Source: Euphorbia lathyris
Taxonomy: Eukaryota; Streptophyta; Magnoliopsida; Malpighiales; Euphorbiaceae
DNA: 64,000 nucleotides
Assembly: GCF_963576675.1 (NCBI RefSeq)
Contig: NC_088911.1
Coordinates: forward strand, 28,008,501-28,072,500
Reading direction: 5' to 3'
Shown: piece after piece, positions 46,769 through 58,247 of the stretch
Numbering within the stretch: the first letter of the stretch is position 1
Layout: each line of letters starts with the position of its first letter
Notes under the pieces: model-generated
What the model was told of the DNA's origin: nothing
Seen by the model: the letters and a program-made list of their open reading frames with translations, nothing else
The model's database searches: none
Translations under genes and position numbers: made by a program

Positions 46769-49700
46769 TTACTGAAGAGGATTAAACATACCAATTGCTT
46801 CTCTCAGTATACTAAATTGCTCTCGTGCTAGAGGCTTTGTAAAGATATCAGCAAGCTGCTCATTTGTTGGCACATAAGTCAGCTTGATGTCTTTCTTGAG
46901 TACATGATCTCTGATGAAGTGATGTCTTATGCTGACATGTTTCATCCTGCTGTGTTGAACTGGGTTCTTTGAGAGGTCAATTGCACTTTTGTTGTCGCAT
47001 TTGACTTCAATTGTCTTTGTTTGAACACCATAATCTTCAAGCTGTTGCTTAATCCAAAGGACCTGAGCAACACAGCTTCCAGCAGCAATGTACTCAGCTT
47101 CAGTTGTGGACAGGGCTACTGACGCCTGCTTCTTGCTGAACCAAGATACAAGACAGCTTCATAGGAATTGGCATCCTCCAGAGGTGCTTTTTCTTTCCAG
47201 CTTGTCTCGTCCATAGTCAGCGTCAGTGTATCCGATGAGTGTAAAGTCATGAGTATTTGGATACCACAGACCTGCATTTACTGAGCTTTGCAAATATCTA
47301 AGGATCCTTTTTACAGCTATGTAATGGGATTCCTTAGGGTTAGCTTGATATCTAGCACAATAACATACTGAGAACTGAATGTCCGGTCTACTTGCTGTTA
47401 AGTAAAGTAAAGAGCCAATCATACCTCGGTATAACTTGCTGTCTACTGGCTTACCATTCTCATCAGCGCAGAGGACAGTGTCAGTGCCCATAGGAGTGGA
47501 TATTGGCTTACAATGTTCTAGTTCATATTTCTTCAATATCTCCTTGGCATATTTAGCTTGACTTATGAATATGCCATTCTTTCCTTGCTTGATTTGAAGT
47601 CCGAGGAAGAAGTTGAGTTCTCCCATCATTGACATTTCGAATTCAGTCTGCATTTGTTTGCTAAATTCCTTGCACATAGATTCATTAGTAGCACCGAATA
47701 TAATATCATCTACATATATTTGTGCCAGCAGGGTATCTTTACCCTTTCTCTTAATGAATAAGGTTGTATCAGTTTGACCCCTGACGTAACCTCTAGTCAG
47801 TAAAAAGTTGGTCAGCCTCTCATACCAAGCACGTGGTGCTTGCTTGAGTCCATACAGAGCCTTTTTGAGTTTGTAAACGTGGTTTGGGAACTTAGAATCC
47901 TCAAACCCTGGAGGCTGATTTACATAGACCTCATCGTCTATTACTCCATTAAGAAAGGCACTTTTGACATCCATTTGAAACAGTTTAAAGTTCATGTAAG
48001 ATGCATATGCACATAAAATCCTAATAGCTTCTAGCCTTGCCACTGGGGCAAAGGTCTCACCGTAGTCTATACCTTCTTGCTGACTGTAGCCCTGAGCTAC
48101 AAGTCTTGCCTTGTTTCTGACTATGTTTCCTTGCTCATCTAGCTTGTTCCTGAAGACCCATCTCGTTCCAATGGTCTTTTGGCTCCTAGGATGTGGCACT
48201 AGCTCCCATACATTATTTCTCCTGAACTGATTGAGTTCCTCTTGCATGGCATTCATCCAGAATTCGTCATCCTCAGCTTCGGCAAAGTTCTTCGGCTCAA
48301 GTACTGAGACAAAAGCTACATTGCCGAGATACTTCCTTAGTTGATTTCTTGTCATCAGCGTATTTCCAGCTGAGTCAAGAATTGCATTTTCTGAATGCCC
48401 TCTTGGGATTCTTATCTCCTTTGGTAGACTTGTGTCTTGTTCTATCTGTGTTTCAACATTCTCTGCAGAAGTAGATAGGTCAGTGAAAGTAATTTTAGGT
48501 TCACTCTTACTCTTGGTCAGCCGTTTTATGAAGGACTCAGTAGCTGGTTCTTGATCAGCAGGTGCTGAGTTTGGTTCATCTTCTGTCAGCGGCTGGTATC
48601 TTCCTGCAGGGTTAGTTTCATCGAATTGCACATGTATAGATTCTTCTAATACTTGAGTTCTCTTATTAAAAACTCTGTATGCTTTACTGTTTGTTGAGTA
48701 GCCTAGAAAGATAGCCTCATCAGCTTTTGAATCAAATTTGGCTAAGCTATCTTTGGTATTTAAAATAAAACACCTACAGCCAAAGGCACGAAAGTATCCA
48801 ATGTTGGGCTTTCGTCCTTTCCAAAGTTCATATGGGGTTTTCTTAAGTATAGGCCTAACTAAAGCCCTATTCAGAATATAGCATGCTGTGTTGACAGCTT
48901 CTCCCCAAAAATACTTTGGAAGCCTATGCTCATCCAGCATTGTCCTGGCAATCTCAACCACAGTTCTGTTCTTCCTTTCAACAACCCCATTTTGCTGAGG
49001 CGTTCTAGGAGCAGAGAAATTGTGGTCAATGCCGCTGGCTTCACAGAATTCAACAAACTTTTGGTTCTTGAATTCTCCACCATTATCACTACGGATATGA
49101 GCTAATTTTAGGTCTTTCTCATTTTCAATTTTTCTAACCAACTTTGAAAATGTCTCAAAAGTCTCATCCTTACTGGTCAGCAGGATAACCCATGTGTACC
49201 GAGAGAAATCATCTACAATAACCAAGGAAAACCTTCTTCCACCCAGACTCAGCGGCTGGACTGGACCAAAGAGATCCAAGTGTAGCATTTCTAACGGACG
49301 CTTAGTTGAGACAATGTTTTTACTTTGAAAAGATTGCTTGGTTTGTTTTCCAGCTTGGCAGACATGGCATAATTGATCTTTTTGAAATTTAAGTTCAGGC
49401 AGTCCTTCAACCAATTGCTTTCTTGCTAATTTGGCCAGGAGGTCCATGCTTACATGACCAAGTCTCCTGTGCCATAGCCAGGAATTTTCTTCCTTTGTGA
49501 CTAAGCATACAGTTTTTGAAAACTTCTTTTCGAGGTTTAGCATAAAGACATTGTCTATCCGAGGGGCAGTTAAGATTAACTCATTAGTTTTACCCTCGTA
49601 TATTTTACATCCAGTAGCATCAAATATAACTTTTCTCCCATTGTCATATAGCTGAGCTACGCTGAGTAAGTTATATTTGAGTCCGCTGACTAGGGAGACA

Positions 49701-49897
49701 GATTCAATAGTAGGGTTACCTCCGACGGTTCCTGAGCCTACTATCTTACCCTTCTTGTTGTCTCCAAAACTTACACTCCCTCCTCGTTTACGTTCAAACG
49801 TGATGAACTGAGTTTCATCACCCGTCATATGCCTTGAGCATGCGCTGTCAATATACCACATCTTTGACTTCTCGGCACATCTCAGGCTTACCTGCAT
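46769..49897 (-). pseudogene. Copy C pol, single nonsense codon in RNase H
   Basis: ATG at 49897; 912 codons open to TGA at 47159-47161, then about 130 further in-frame codons to a stop at 46769. Protease [14 protein letters not shown] (about 14), zinc finger region WLWHRRLGH (about 140), integrase Asp in LHLDLFG (about 207), Asp in RSDNGGEF (about 270), Glu in VVERKNRT (about 302), [13 protein letters not shown] (about 640) and YVDDIIFG (about 728), RNase H GYTDADYG (about 894). The TGA falls in the block normally reading GGCQFLG and separates the last RNase H motifs (STTEAEY, CDNKSAI, QLADIF). Otherwise the best-preserved pol here. Confidence 0.92.
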
Positions 49898-49902
49898 TGT
49901 AA

Positions 49903-51657
49903 CTAGTTACTTTTAGGTACCCAACTCTTTTTGGGTCCTGACTTGTTAGGTGCAACAGGTATAGCATCATATTTTATTTTATGGCGGCATACATGGACAG
50001 TATGGCCATTCTTTCCACAGAAGTCACAACTGACCTTCTGTTTAGGATTTTTTACTGACTTGTCAGCACCCCAGTGCTGAGCGTGCCAGCACACTTTAGT
50101 AGTGTGTCCTAACTTCCCACAAAAATCACATTGGACTTTTCGCTGGGGATTTCTTCTCTGCTGAGTACCTTGGTACTATGTACCTTGATACTGAGTTCTC
50201 AGCGGAAAATTGTTTTTGTTTGGAACCTTTAATTGGTTCTGAATGGTTGTGACATCCTTCCTCAGTTTCTTTGAAACTGACTGGACTTCAACTACAGACT
50301 CATGAATGGTTTTCATATTTTCATGCAAAACTGAGTTGTCTTGAAGAAGGTATCTGAGGTCACTCAGTTTGACCTCTTCCACTTTGTCACAGCGCCTACT
50401 GAGTGCTCTAACCTTTTTATTACACTTCTTAACAAGTGTATAGAGATCACTCAGGGCATTAACCATATCGTTTCTGAGCTGGGGAAGAGAAATTACCTCA
50501 TTTGATTGCTCTTCATCATCTGATACGATGGATGGGTCAGCATGCTCAGAGACGCATGGCTCAGCAAGTTCGTCAGCCATAAAGCATATCTTCGCTGACT
50601 CGGTGGCCTCAGTTTCTGTTGATGAAGATTCATCACTGTCACTCCAAGTAGCCACCATTGCCTTCTTCCCACTTTTCTTATCTTTCCTCAGCGTGGGGCA
50701 GTTTGACTTAATATGGCCATCTTGTTGGCACTCAAAGCATGTAATGGGCTTTGAGCTGTCCTTTCTGTATTTGCTGTCGCTTGAGTCAGCCTTATACTTA
50801 TCAAACTTTTTGTAAGGCTTTTTGGAATATTTGTCGTTCTTCCTGAACAGCCTCTTCATCTTTCTTGTAAACATAGCCATCTCCTCATCATCAGTTGAAC
50901 TCCCGTCAGTGGAGTCAGCCTTCATGACAAGTGACTTCTGCTTCTTATCATCAGATTTTTCCTTCACCTCAAAGTTCTTCATTGATATCTCATGGGTCAG
51001 CAATGAACCGATGAGTTCGTCATATTTGTAGGTGGTTAAATCCTGAGCTTCCTCAACTGCTGTCTTCTTTGCCTGCCAGTCTTTTGGAAGACTCCTGAGT
51101 ATCTTTTTGACTTGTTCTTCCTCAGTGAAGATTTTCCCAAGTCTCTTGAGCTCATTAATGATGTTGGTGAACCTTGCGTTCATGTCTGAAATGCCCTCAT
51201 CATTGTTCATCTCGAACAGCTCGTACAGTCTCATCTGCTGATTCACCTTGGATTCTTTTACTTTGTTTGTTCCCTCGTAGGTGACTTCCAGCTTTTTCCA
51301 GATCTCTTGTGCCGACTCACAACCTGAGATTTTGTTATACTCTGCAGCATCGAGCGCACAGTGAAGCATATTGATAGCCGAAGCATGGTTTTGAAGCTTC
51401 TTAAGATCATCCTCTGTCCATTCAACCTCGGCTTTAACAACTGACTGGCCATCAACAACTTTCACAGGTACAAACGGGCCTTGGACTATAGATAGCCAGG
51501 CACTCATGTTTGTAGCTTGAATGAAGTTTTTCATCCTATTCTTCCAAAAGGTATAGTTTGACCCGAAGAATAGGGGAGGCCTGGTAATGGACAGCCCCTC
51601 AGGTAATATCTGAGTTGTCTGGTTTCCAGGGAGAAACCGAGTGCTGTTTTCGCCCAT
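49903..51657 (-). pseudogene. Copy C gag, one nonsense codon
   Basis: ATG at 51657 (MGENSTRF). Same domain order as copy B gag and nearly identical. TAG at 50176-50178 replaces a Gln codon in the YQGTQYQGT repeat, so knuckles two and three are cut off from the rest. Knuckle one is intact here (CFECQQDGHIKSNC). The remaining frame ends at 49903, six bases from the pol ATG and out of phase with it. Confidence 0.92.
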
Positions 51658-51704
51658 GGTATGGATCAACTCAAGGTTGTTAGACCTTTAGTAATGAGCT
51701 TTTA

Positions 51705-51766
51705 GGTATGGATCAACTCAAGGTTGTTAGACCTTTAGTAATGAGCTTTCAGGTAATATCTGAGTT
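51705..51766. other. Rearrangement junction with two templated fillers
   Basis: Copy C sequence ends at about 51704, just before its PBS. Then 51705-51749 repeats 51658-51702, and 51749-51766 repeats 51599-51616, both in direct orientation. The duplicated left flank starts at 51765/51767. Such copied scraps are typical of error-prone break repair or template switching. Confidence 0.88.
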
Positions 51767-52001
51767 CTTGTAAACAGTTTCCAGTGACATGATAACACAG
51801 TAAACGGTTAGACAGGGACCGGAGTCCAGTGAACTCTCTCCGATGCTTAAGTTAGTGAGGTATCTAGAAAAGAATACCAACTTGAAACCAGTTTAGTAAG
51901 AGAGAATGAATAGTTAATTGCGTACATGTGGCTCTAACTTTTGACTTATTTATAAGCAAATATTATTTACAAGTGGGCATGTGTTATGTAAACGTGTCCG
52001 C
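51765..52001 (+). repeat. Second copy of the composite's left flank
   Basis: Matches 12791-13027 almost exactly and ends in the same TCCGC before the LTR. Confidence 0.9.
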
Positions 52002-53335
52002 TGTTGAAACACCTTTCCACATGATTTTGATTTGACAAAATTATTTAAGTAATGATAAAAATATTCTAACACATTAAATTTAAATGCTTTGATTTATTAC
52101 ACTAATGTGTTTGTTCAATGTTGAGTTTAATTGTTTACAAGACATTAAGATTAAAAAGCTCAAAGGCCCTTAAAGTGAAAGTCAAGTCCAAGTCAACACA
52201 TCAAGACCATTCGGCCCAAGAGTTCAAAACGAAGCCGTATCAAGTAAAACGACGACTCAGCGAAAGAAGGATCGAGAAGCCTTCGAAGCAAAAGCTTCAA
52301 GTTGAAGCTGCTGAGTTGGACGACAATGCAGTCTGGACAGCGGCAGACAACGATCAACTTCCAGACAAAGTAATTCTACTTTGGGTAAAGTTCAGAAGGC
52401 GCAGGAAGCTGTCTCGTGGACTTTGCCTTAAATGTCGAAACATTCTGTTTCAAGGACAAAAAGCTGCCGTGGACAGAAGATGCGTGAATCCTATTGGCCA
52501 ACGACGCTGAGCACGCCCAGAGTGACAACGACAGGAAGCCGTTTCCCTCCAACGGTTATTTCGAAATTCGAAATGACCAGGTGCCTCAAGTGTCACTATA
52601 TAAAGGCCATCCATTTGCTTCAATCGATGCAGATCTTCAATTAGTCAAAATGCTGACCAAATTCATACTTGAAGTTTCTGTGAGAAAAGCAAAGCAAATA
52701 CCGTACACCAATTTTTATATTATTGTGTAAAAGTCTAGAGTGATTTTCAATCATCTAAAGTGTCTTAGCAATTATTGTTTAGGGCAAACACTTTATCATT
52801 TCTAGAAGAATAGAAAGGAGAGGCTGAGTACTCGGTTATAGTACTCAGCGGTAGATATAGGAGTGAGTAGAGGTATACAGGAAGGTACTCTTGTTATACT
52901 CAGCTTCTATCTGTAAAAGGTTTCATGCTCTACCTTTAAAGAGCTCAGTAGAGAATTCAAAAAGCTCGGAATGAGTTCCAGGGACTAGACGTAGACGGAG
53001 AGGCCGAACCAGGATAAGTCTGCTGAGTAATATCTTTCTAATCCTTAAACTCCTTTAATATATATTGCTTGCTATAAAACTGACTAAGTAAAGAACTCAC
53101 GCTGAGTTAAGTCTACTAAGAAGCTGAGTTCAGGAATAGACTCTAAGTGCTATTTCCTGACTCAAGTAAAGAAGCAGACTTAGTCACAAGTTGACTAAGC
53201 TTGTGTCTTGAATCTACTTAGTGACGCTGTGTAAACCTTTTCATAAGAAAAGAAGTCAGCCTTAACGGACAAAATTTTAAATAGTTCCTATCCCCCCCCC
53301 TTGGAACTAACTTGTCACGTTATAAGGGACCAACA
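52002..53335 (+). repeat. Right-hand copia LTR (plus strand)
   Basis: 1334 bp, TGTTGAAACACC to GGGACCAACA, same subfamily as the LTR at 13028. It has neither a polypurine tract before it nor a PBS after it. It is bordered by TCCGC on both sides (51997-52001 and 53336-53340), which is exactly what a solo LTR at the original site would look like. TATA box at 52597-52604. Confidence 0.93.
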
Positions 53336-53340
53336 TCCGC

Positions 53341-54470
53341 TCCTTATTGACTTTAGAACCTATTATTCCGCGTTTAAGCAGAGTTGAGCGTGCCTTTTGG
53401 AGTTCGAGTCTCCATCCTGTAACTAAAAAAATTTAGCTTTTTGTGTCCAAAAATCCTCTTGTTGCTTCAGAACTTTAACATATACCAATGAGATATTCAT
53501 AAATGCTCCACACTATATGAGTCCTTCTTGCTCCTAAAATTATCAAGTTGAACCCGAAGCCCTTCTAACATGGTTCTGAAGTTTATGTCCAGGCACGAGC
53601 ACCATTTCCTAAGTGTAATAGCAGCACTATGGATTTTCTCTGAGATAGTAACCAAACTTCGATTATCCTACGCCCGGGCTACCACCACACAACAATTTTC
53701 TTCATGCAACCAACTATTTTCAAATCAAAAACATTTAATACTGGGTACTGGGATCCATGCTTTTAATTTCAACAACAATGTTGAATGATCTGGGCTAACT
53801 GTTGTCAGATTTCACAAAACTAAATTTGAGAACAACTCTTTCCATCTCGCATTAAAAAAACCTAGTATAATCTCTCTTCAATCCATTAATCTGAGCCTCT
53901 TCCAACTTCCCAAGTAAACATATATCCTCATAACTCCATGCTATTTAATCCAAAGTTCATTATTGCCGCCTGAAATCCTTCGAAAAGCTAATTAGGATGT
54001 CGATTGCCTCCTCTTTTATCTGTACTGCACATAAGATCATTGAAGTCTCCAACACAACACCAAGCCTGCTCAGATTGGTCAAATAATGATTTTACCAAAT
54101 CCCATTACTCATGTCTCCTACATCTTTCAGGATAACCATAGAAACCAGTAAATTGCCACAGTGAGATATGATTCAGTGAAATTTGAGCATCCACATAATG
54201 CTGAGACGAAGATATACCAATTATTGATACTGAGGACTTCCATAATAAGGCTAATCCCCCTCCATCACCTATACTATCCACCATGAATCAATTATCGAAA
54301 CTAAGTTTTTTACTTACTCTGCGAACCTTTTCTTCTTTTCCCATTGGCTCCATTAAAAAGACGATCAATTGTTTGTTGGCATACACCAAGTTCTAAAGGA
54401 CATTAACTGTACATGGATTTTCCAATCCACGATAGTTCTAGTTTAAGCATGTCATAATCCCAAGCGGAAT
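53341..54470 (-). pseudogene. LINE ORF2 remnant: endonuclease region and linker
   Basis: Read on the minus strand, this gives a degraded plant L1-type ORF2 N-terminus: NYRGLENPCTVNVL (family WNCRGLGNPRTV), LVFLMEPMG-like, GGLALLWKSSVSI, FTGFYGYPE, GDFNDLM then KRGGNR, and GYMFTWEVGRGSD (the endonuclease motifs), followed by a linker with LRKWCSCLDINFR and FGHKKLNFF resembling the usual WxxxGDxN region before RT. At least ten stops and several frameshifts are present. Homology runs up to the composite's right LTR, so the composite appears to have inserted into or beside this LINE. Confidence 0.8.
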
Positions 54471-54639
54471 CACCACTTAAGATAAGGAAACATCTCAATA
54501 GAGAAGACAAAAACACTCAACAATGAGAGACTTAATTTTAAATTGTTATTTAGTTCTTTGACTATTGGAAGTTTCATAAACGTTAATGACATTCTTACTG
54601 ATAAATGTCAGTTTAAATGCTCATTAAATTGTCATTAAA

Positions 54640-54812
54640 ATATAAACGGAAAACTATCATTAAGAAAAAGAAAAGGAAAATTTTCTTTAACAAAAAGAAA
54701 CGGAAAATTTAATTAAGAAAAAGAAATGGAAAAATTGTCATTGAGAAAAAGAAATGGAAAAATTGTCATTGAAGAAACAAGAAACGGAAAATTGTCATTG
54801 AGAAAAGAAAGG
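54640..54812 (+). repeat. 27-bp minisatellite, about six units
   Basis: Units approximate GGAAAATTGTCATTGAGAAA plus AAGAAAT, with length variants of 26-30 bp. Purine-rich on the plus strand. Confidence 0.8.
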
Positions 54813-54815
54813 AAG

Positions 54816-55556
54816 CCTCGAAAGTTCAAAGCTCCAACGTAAATGAAATAGAGAATAAAAATGATGGATCGAGGCTAAACATAAGCGGGGAGACATGATC
54901 TGAGTTGACCGAAAAATCATTTGAGCAATGGTATGGGATTCATCATAAAATTGGTCATGAACGGATGAAAGCATAAATCTAATAGATTAAACATAGATAT
55001 TCATCCATAGCAAAAACTATAATCACTCGATTGAAAAACATAAATAGTAGAGAGCCAGAAGTTATTTAAACGGAAAAGATGTTTGAGAAGAGAAAAAATG
55101 AACAAACGAAAGAAGACAAGAAGAAAAAAGAAAATCTTCAAGAAGCAAAGGAAAACGGCAATGGAGTTGAAAAAACCTTCTTGCAAGTGAGAGGGGAGGC
55201 CAGGAAATAGACTCAACCAGTGTTTTGCTTCTACAATTCACCCTTGATGTTGTTTCGCGTTTGAAGAGGAATAATGAGCACTAAGGATAAAAGAGAGAAC
55301 GATCAGGGAGGAGCAAATTTGAAATTATTTGGCTTCATGTGAATTTTACTTTGTGTGTTTTACTTTAAACAATACTATTAGAATTAATAATTGAATTTAG
55401 AATTTCACTTCCAAACTAATATATAAAAATAACTAATACAAAAAATATCGATAAAATAGGTTATACTAACTAGCGTCATATACAAAAATAGTATATTAAC
55501 TAATGTATAATAAATTGAGTGTATTCAATTCATGCTCATTTTTTTTTATCATAGTA
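54816..55556. other. Intergenic sequence, nothing recognised
   Basis: No supported coding frame. A 71-codon minus frame at 55001-55216 is hydrophobic, low-complexity and without family resemblance. Confidence 0.4.
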
Positions 55557-55931
55557 AAAAATCACATTAAGCCCGATAATCTGTATAACTTTTATTGATT
55601 AAGTCATTAAACTTTATAATTTTTATTAATTATTAAGCCATAATCTTTAATTTTCGAACACATTTATCCCTTCACTAACAGTTTACTTGACGGAACCGTT
55701 AATGAAGGGCTCAATGTGTGTAAAAACTAAAATTTAAGGGCTTAATTTAGAAAAATAAATAATCAAGGACTTAATCCTTAAAATCATAAAAGTTCAGAGG
55801 TTCAATTATGGGTTTAGTTTAGCCTAAAAATTAATAAAACAACTAAATAAATAAATTATATTCCAATTAATTAACAATTTGGTCAATTTTTTTTAAAAGC
55901 AGTAATTTTAGTCAATTTAGTATATTAAGAA

Positions 55932-56453
55932 TTGTGGATTACTAAACTTAGCCATGCATTCCTACACTTAGCCATCGTGAAAAGATAAGAATACCCCTTC
56001 TCATATTTTTGAAAAAACATTACTCTCTCAAACTCTCTCAAATCTCAATTCATTCTTCAAAATTGATTATACGTGCAATGACGAGCAATCCGTCATCCCC
56101 GTGTAATGGCGAGCAATGTCTCTCAAATCTCAATTCATTCTTCAAAATTGATTAAATCGAGCAAAACTGCGTCTGTTTGGGTCCGGGGCCTATGAACAAT
56201 ACGCCCCACCTTGTGGTGAGGCGTATTAGCCATACGCCTCACCAAATGGTGAGGCATATGGCTTGTACGCCTCACCAGAAGGTGGGGCGTATTGTTCATA
56301 CGCCTCACCATGTGGTGAGGCGTAATAACCCCATGCTCACATATCGGGAAAGGAAAAAAAATCCACCTTCCCCACCCCAACGCCTGAAAAGGCATTTTCG
56401 TCCTTTCCGGTTGCTAAGGGTGGGAAAGGGTGGCTAAGTATAACAACACCTGA
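55932..56453. mobile_element. MITE-like insertion carrying palindromic repeats
   Basis: It is absent from the matching position of the right arm (near 62235). The ends carry an imperfect inverted repeat with the shared core ACTTAGCCA (about 55947 and about 56432). A 35-bp direct duplication (CTCAAATCTCAATTCATTCT onward) occurs at about 56036 and 56118. Class uncertain. Confidence 0.55.
56201..56325. repeat. Four 33-bp units, each a near-perfect palindrome
   Basis: Units start at 56201, 56234, 56267 and 56300. Each has ACGCCTCACC, a variable 4-base loop (TTGT, AAAT, AGAA, ATGT) and GGTGAGGCGT, with spacers TATTAGCCAT-like. The first arm and unit 3 have GGTGGGGC/GCCCCACC changes that keep base pairing with each other. 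Because 33 is a multiple of 3, both strands stay open through it, giving 11-residue repeats (TPHxxVRRxxH-like), but I do not regard this as coding. Confidence 0.9.
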
Positions 56454-58247
56454 AGAATTTGGTCCAATTAATTAAAAATTGGTCAAATTCCCTCCAATTT
56501 TGACCATTAATATTTTTATTTCCCACCATTAATTTTTACCATAACTTTCACTTCCCCCCAATTTTCACATAGACACTTTTCACTCTCTCACCATAAACTA
56601 TCGCTTAGAATTCCCCTTTTTCCTCTCTCTCTCTCTCTCTCTCTCACTGCAATTTTCCCTTTCTCTTTCTCTTAAAGGACAAGGATTTCTCTTTGGCCCT
56701 ATTTTTCGTGATTTTCCCTTTCCGAGTCGTAATTGTTAGATGAGAAAGAAAAATACTTATGAATTAGGGTTCTTCTAGGATCAAACTTCCCCTATCCCCC
56801 TATATATATGTACTAGATGGATACCCTCGCTATGCTTCGGGATAAAAGTTAGGCTAAAATTTGAACCCAATAATCATAAATGCAGTCATGAACTATAGAA
56901 TGAAAGCTCACGTTGTAAAGTTTATAAGAATAGTAAATTAGTTATGGTAAATACAGACAGGAGAGCTAACATTATAAAGTTCATAAAGATTTACATCACT
57001 AAAACTCAATATTAAAGAAAGAAATACAAAAGGAAACACCAGATTTAAGACAGAATTATTTGAGGTGTTTGGAATGAGAAGGTAGAGGCATAACCTACAC
57101 AGAAAAACCGAAAATGATAGAATAAATTTTTGTGATAGTAAACAACTAAAAAATATTGGATTTAAATAAAAAAACTTCAAATCTTCAAAATTTGAAGCAC
57201 AATTAATCATCATGTTATCTATAAATATTTATTGTATGATATATTCTAAACTACAATCAAAAGTAAAGAGAATTAAACATAAATATTTCTTGAATTGAGG
57301 TGTAATTTTCTCTGTAACTTTTTGTATCAACAAAATGTCTTATGGCTTCTTTAGTCTAGAGGAAATGATAAAGAAAAATAAAAGCAACTAACAGTCTCAA
57401 CAGTTATTCATATTTTTAATTTGTATCATGTACCACGCTATCACTTCCAACCACAAATGCCTATGAAAATTAGGGTGAAAATATATATTTCCCAGTTAAG
57501 GAGATTTATTAATGCTATTTATAAATATAGCATTAGAATCTTATTAACCTTAATTATCTTATCGTTGTTAAGTTTACAATGTCGAATATCATGGCTACTT
57601 CCTTTTACACACTATAAATATTCAAATTTGCACACGTTTTTAATACACACTTGAAGAGCGCTTCTAAATATTAATACCAAACTTTACAGTCGTATTATCT
57701 GATAACAAAATTCTATCATTCCCTATCGCACATGTTCATATCTCTAACAGAACTGCAAACCGATCCTTAATTCTACAAAAAAATAAACACTATGTTAATA
57801 AGAGATCAGGGAACAATATCATTAAATTGAAATTGATTTTGAAGAAAAAAACATAAATTCAAATTATTTGCCAATATAATTTATACAACCCCATGAAATT
57901 CAAATGCTATCAACAAAGCATATGGGAGTTTGAGAGAAGACGTGAAATGTAGAACCATTGATAGAGTGAAGGTTGGACGCTTGGATTCCAATAAAAAAAA
58001 TGATGCCCCAAAATGATTTGTTAGCAAGGAAAAAACATGAATCAGAAGGAATGATAAAAAAGGAATAGGATGAAGACTTCTAGGTGGAGCTGACAGATTT
58101 GAACAACTTCTTTCCATTTTCCCATGTTATGGCTATCTCATTGATCGTTTTTGGCATTTCAGAAAATATAATTTTCATGTGAACATGCATTACGAACTAT
58201 AGTTTCCCATATACAAAATTGTCAAAGAGGTAAGCACAACAACATAG

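Larger units (their letters stand above)
13028..53335. mobile_element. Composite of three Sirevirus-like copia elements
   Basis: Plus-strand LTRs sit at both ends (13028-14359 and 52002-53335) and the 5-bp TCCGC occurs before the first (13023-13027) and after the second (53336-53340). Between them are copy A (plus, gag-pol-ORF3 truncated), copies B and C (minus, tandem, sharing the LTR at 41651-42996) and two younger nested insertions. Sirevirus affinity is supported by the initiator-Met PBS, three CCHC knuckles in gag, several GGGGGAG purine tracts before the LTR and a third ORF after pol. The arrangement is rearranged, not a normal provirus. Confidence 0.85.
55557..56812. repeat. Left outer arm of giant palindrome
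   Basis: It matches the reverse complement of about 61905-63655 along its length, apart from insertions. Shared landmarks include CATTAAGCCC near 55573 and GGGCTTAAT near 63640, TTCCAATTAATTAA near 55861 and its complement near 62250, CTATCGCTTAGAATTCCC near 56600 and GGGAATTCTAAGCGATAG near 62080, and GGATCAAACTTCCCC near 56781 and its complement near 61920. A CT microsatellite lies at about 56622-56644. The 55932-56453 MITE interrupts this arm. Confidence 0.85.

Noticed and set aside
56201..56325. CRISPR-like array
   Set aside because: The 33-bp spacing and palindromes superficially resemble one, but there are no distinct spacers, no cas genes, and the context is plant nuclear DNA.
56135..56437. 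Two overlapping 86-codon frames, one per strand, with TPHxxVRR repeats
   Set aside because: Both are by-products of a 33-bp palindromic repeat whose length is a multiple of three. No family resemblance, start context or neighbours suggest a gene.
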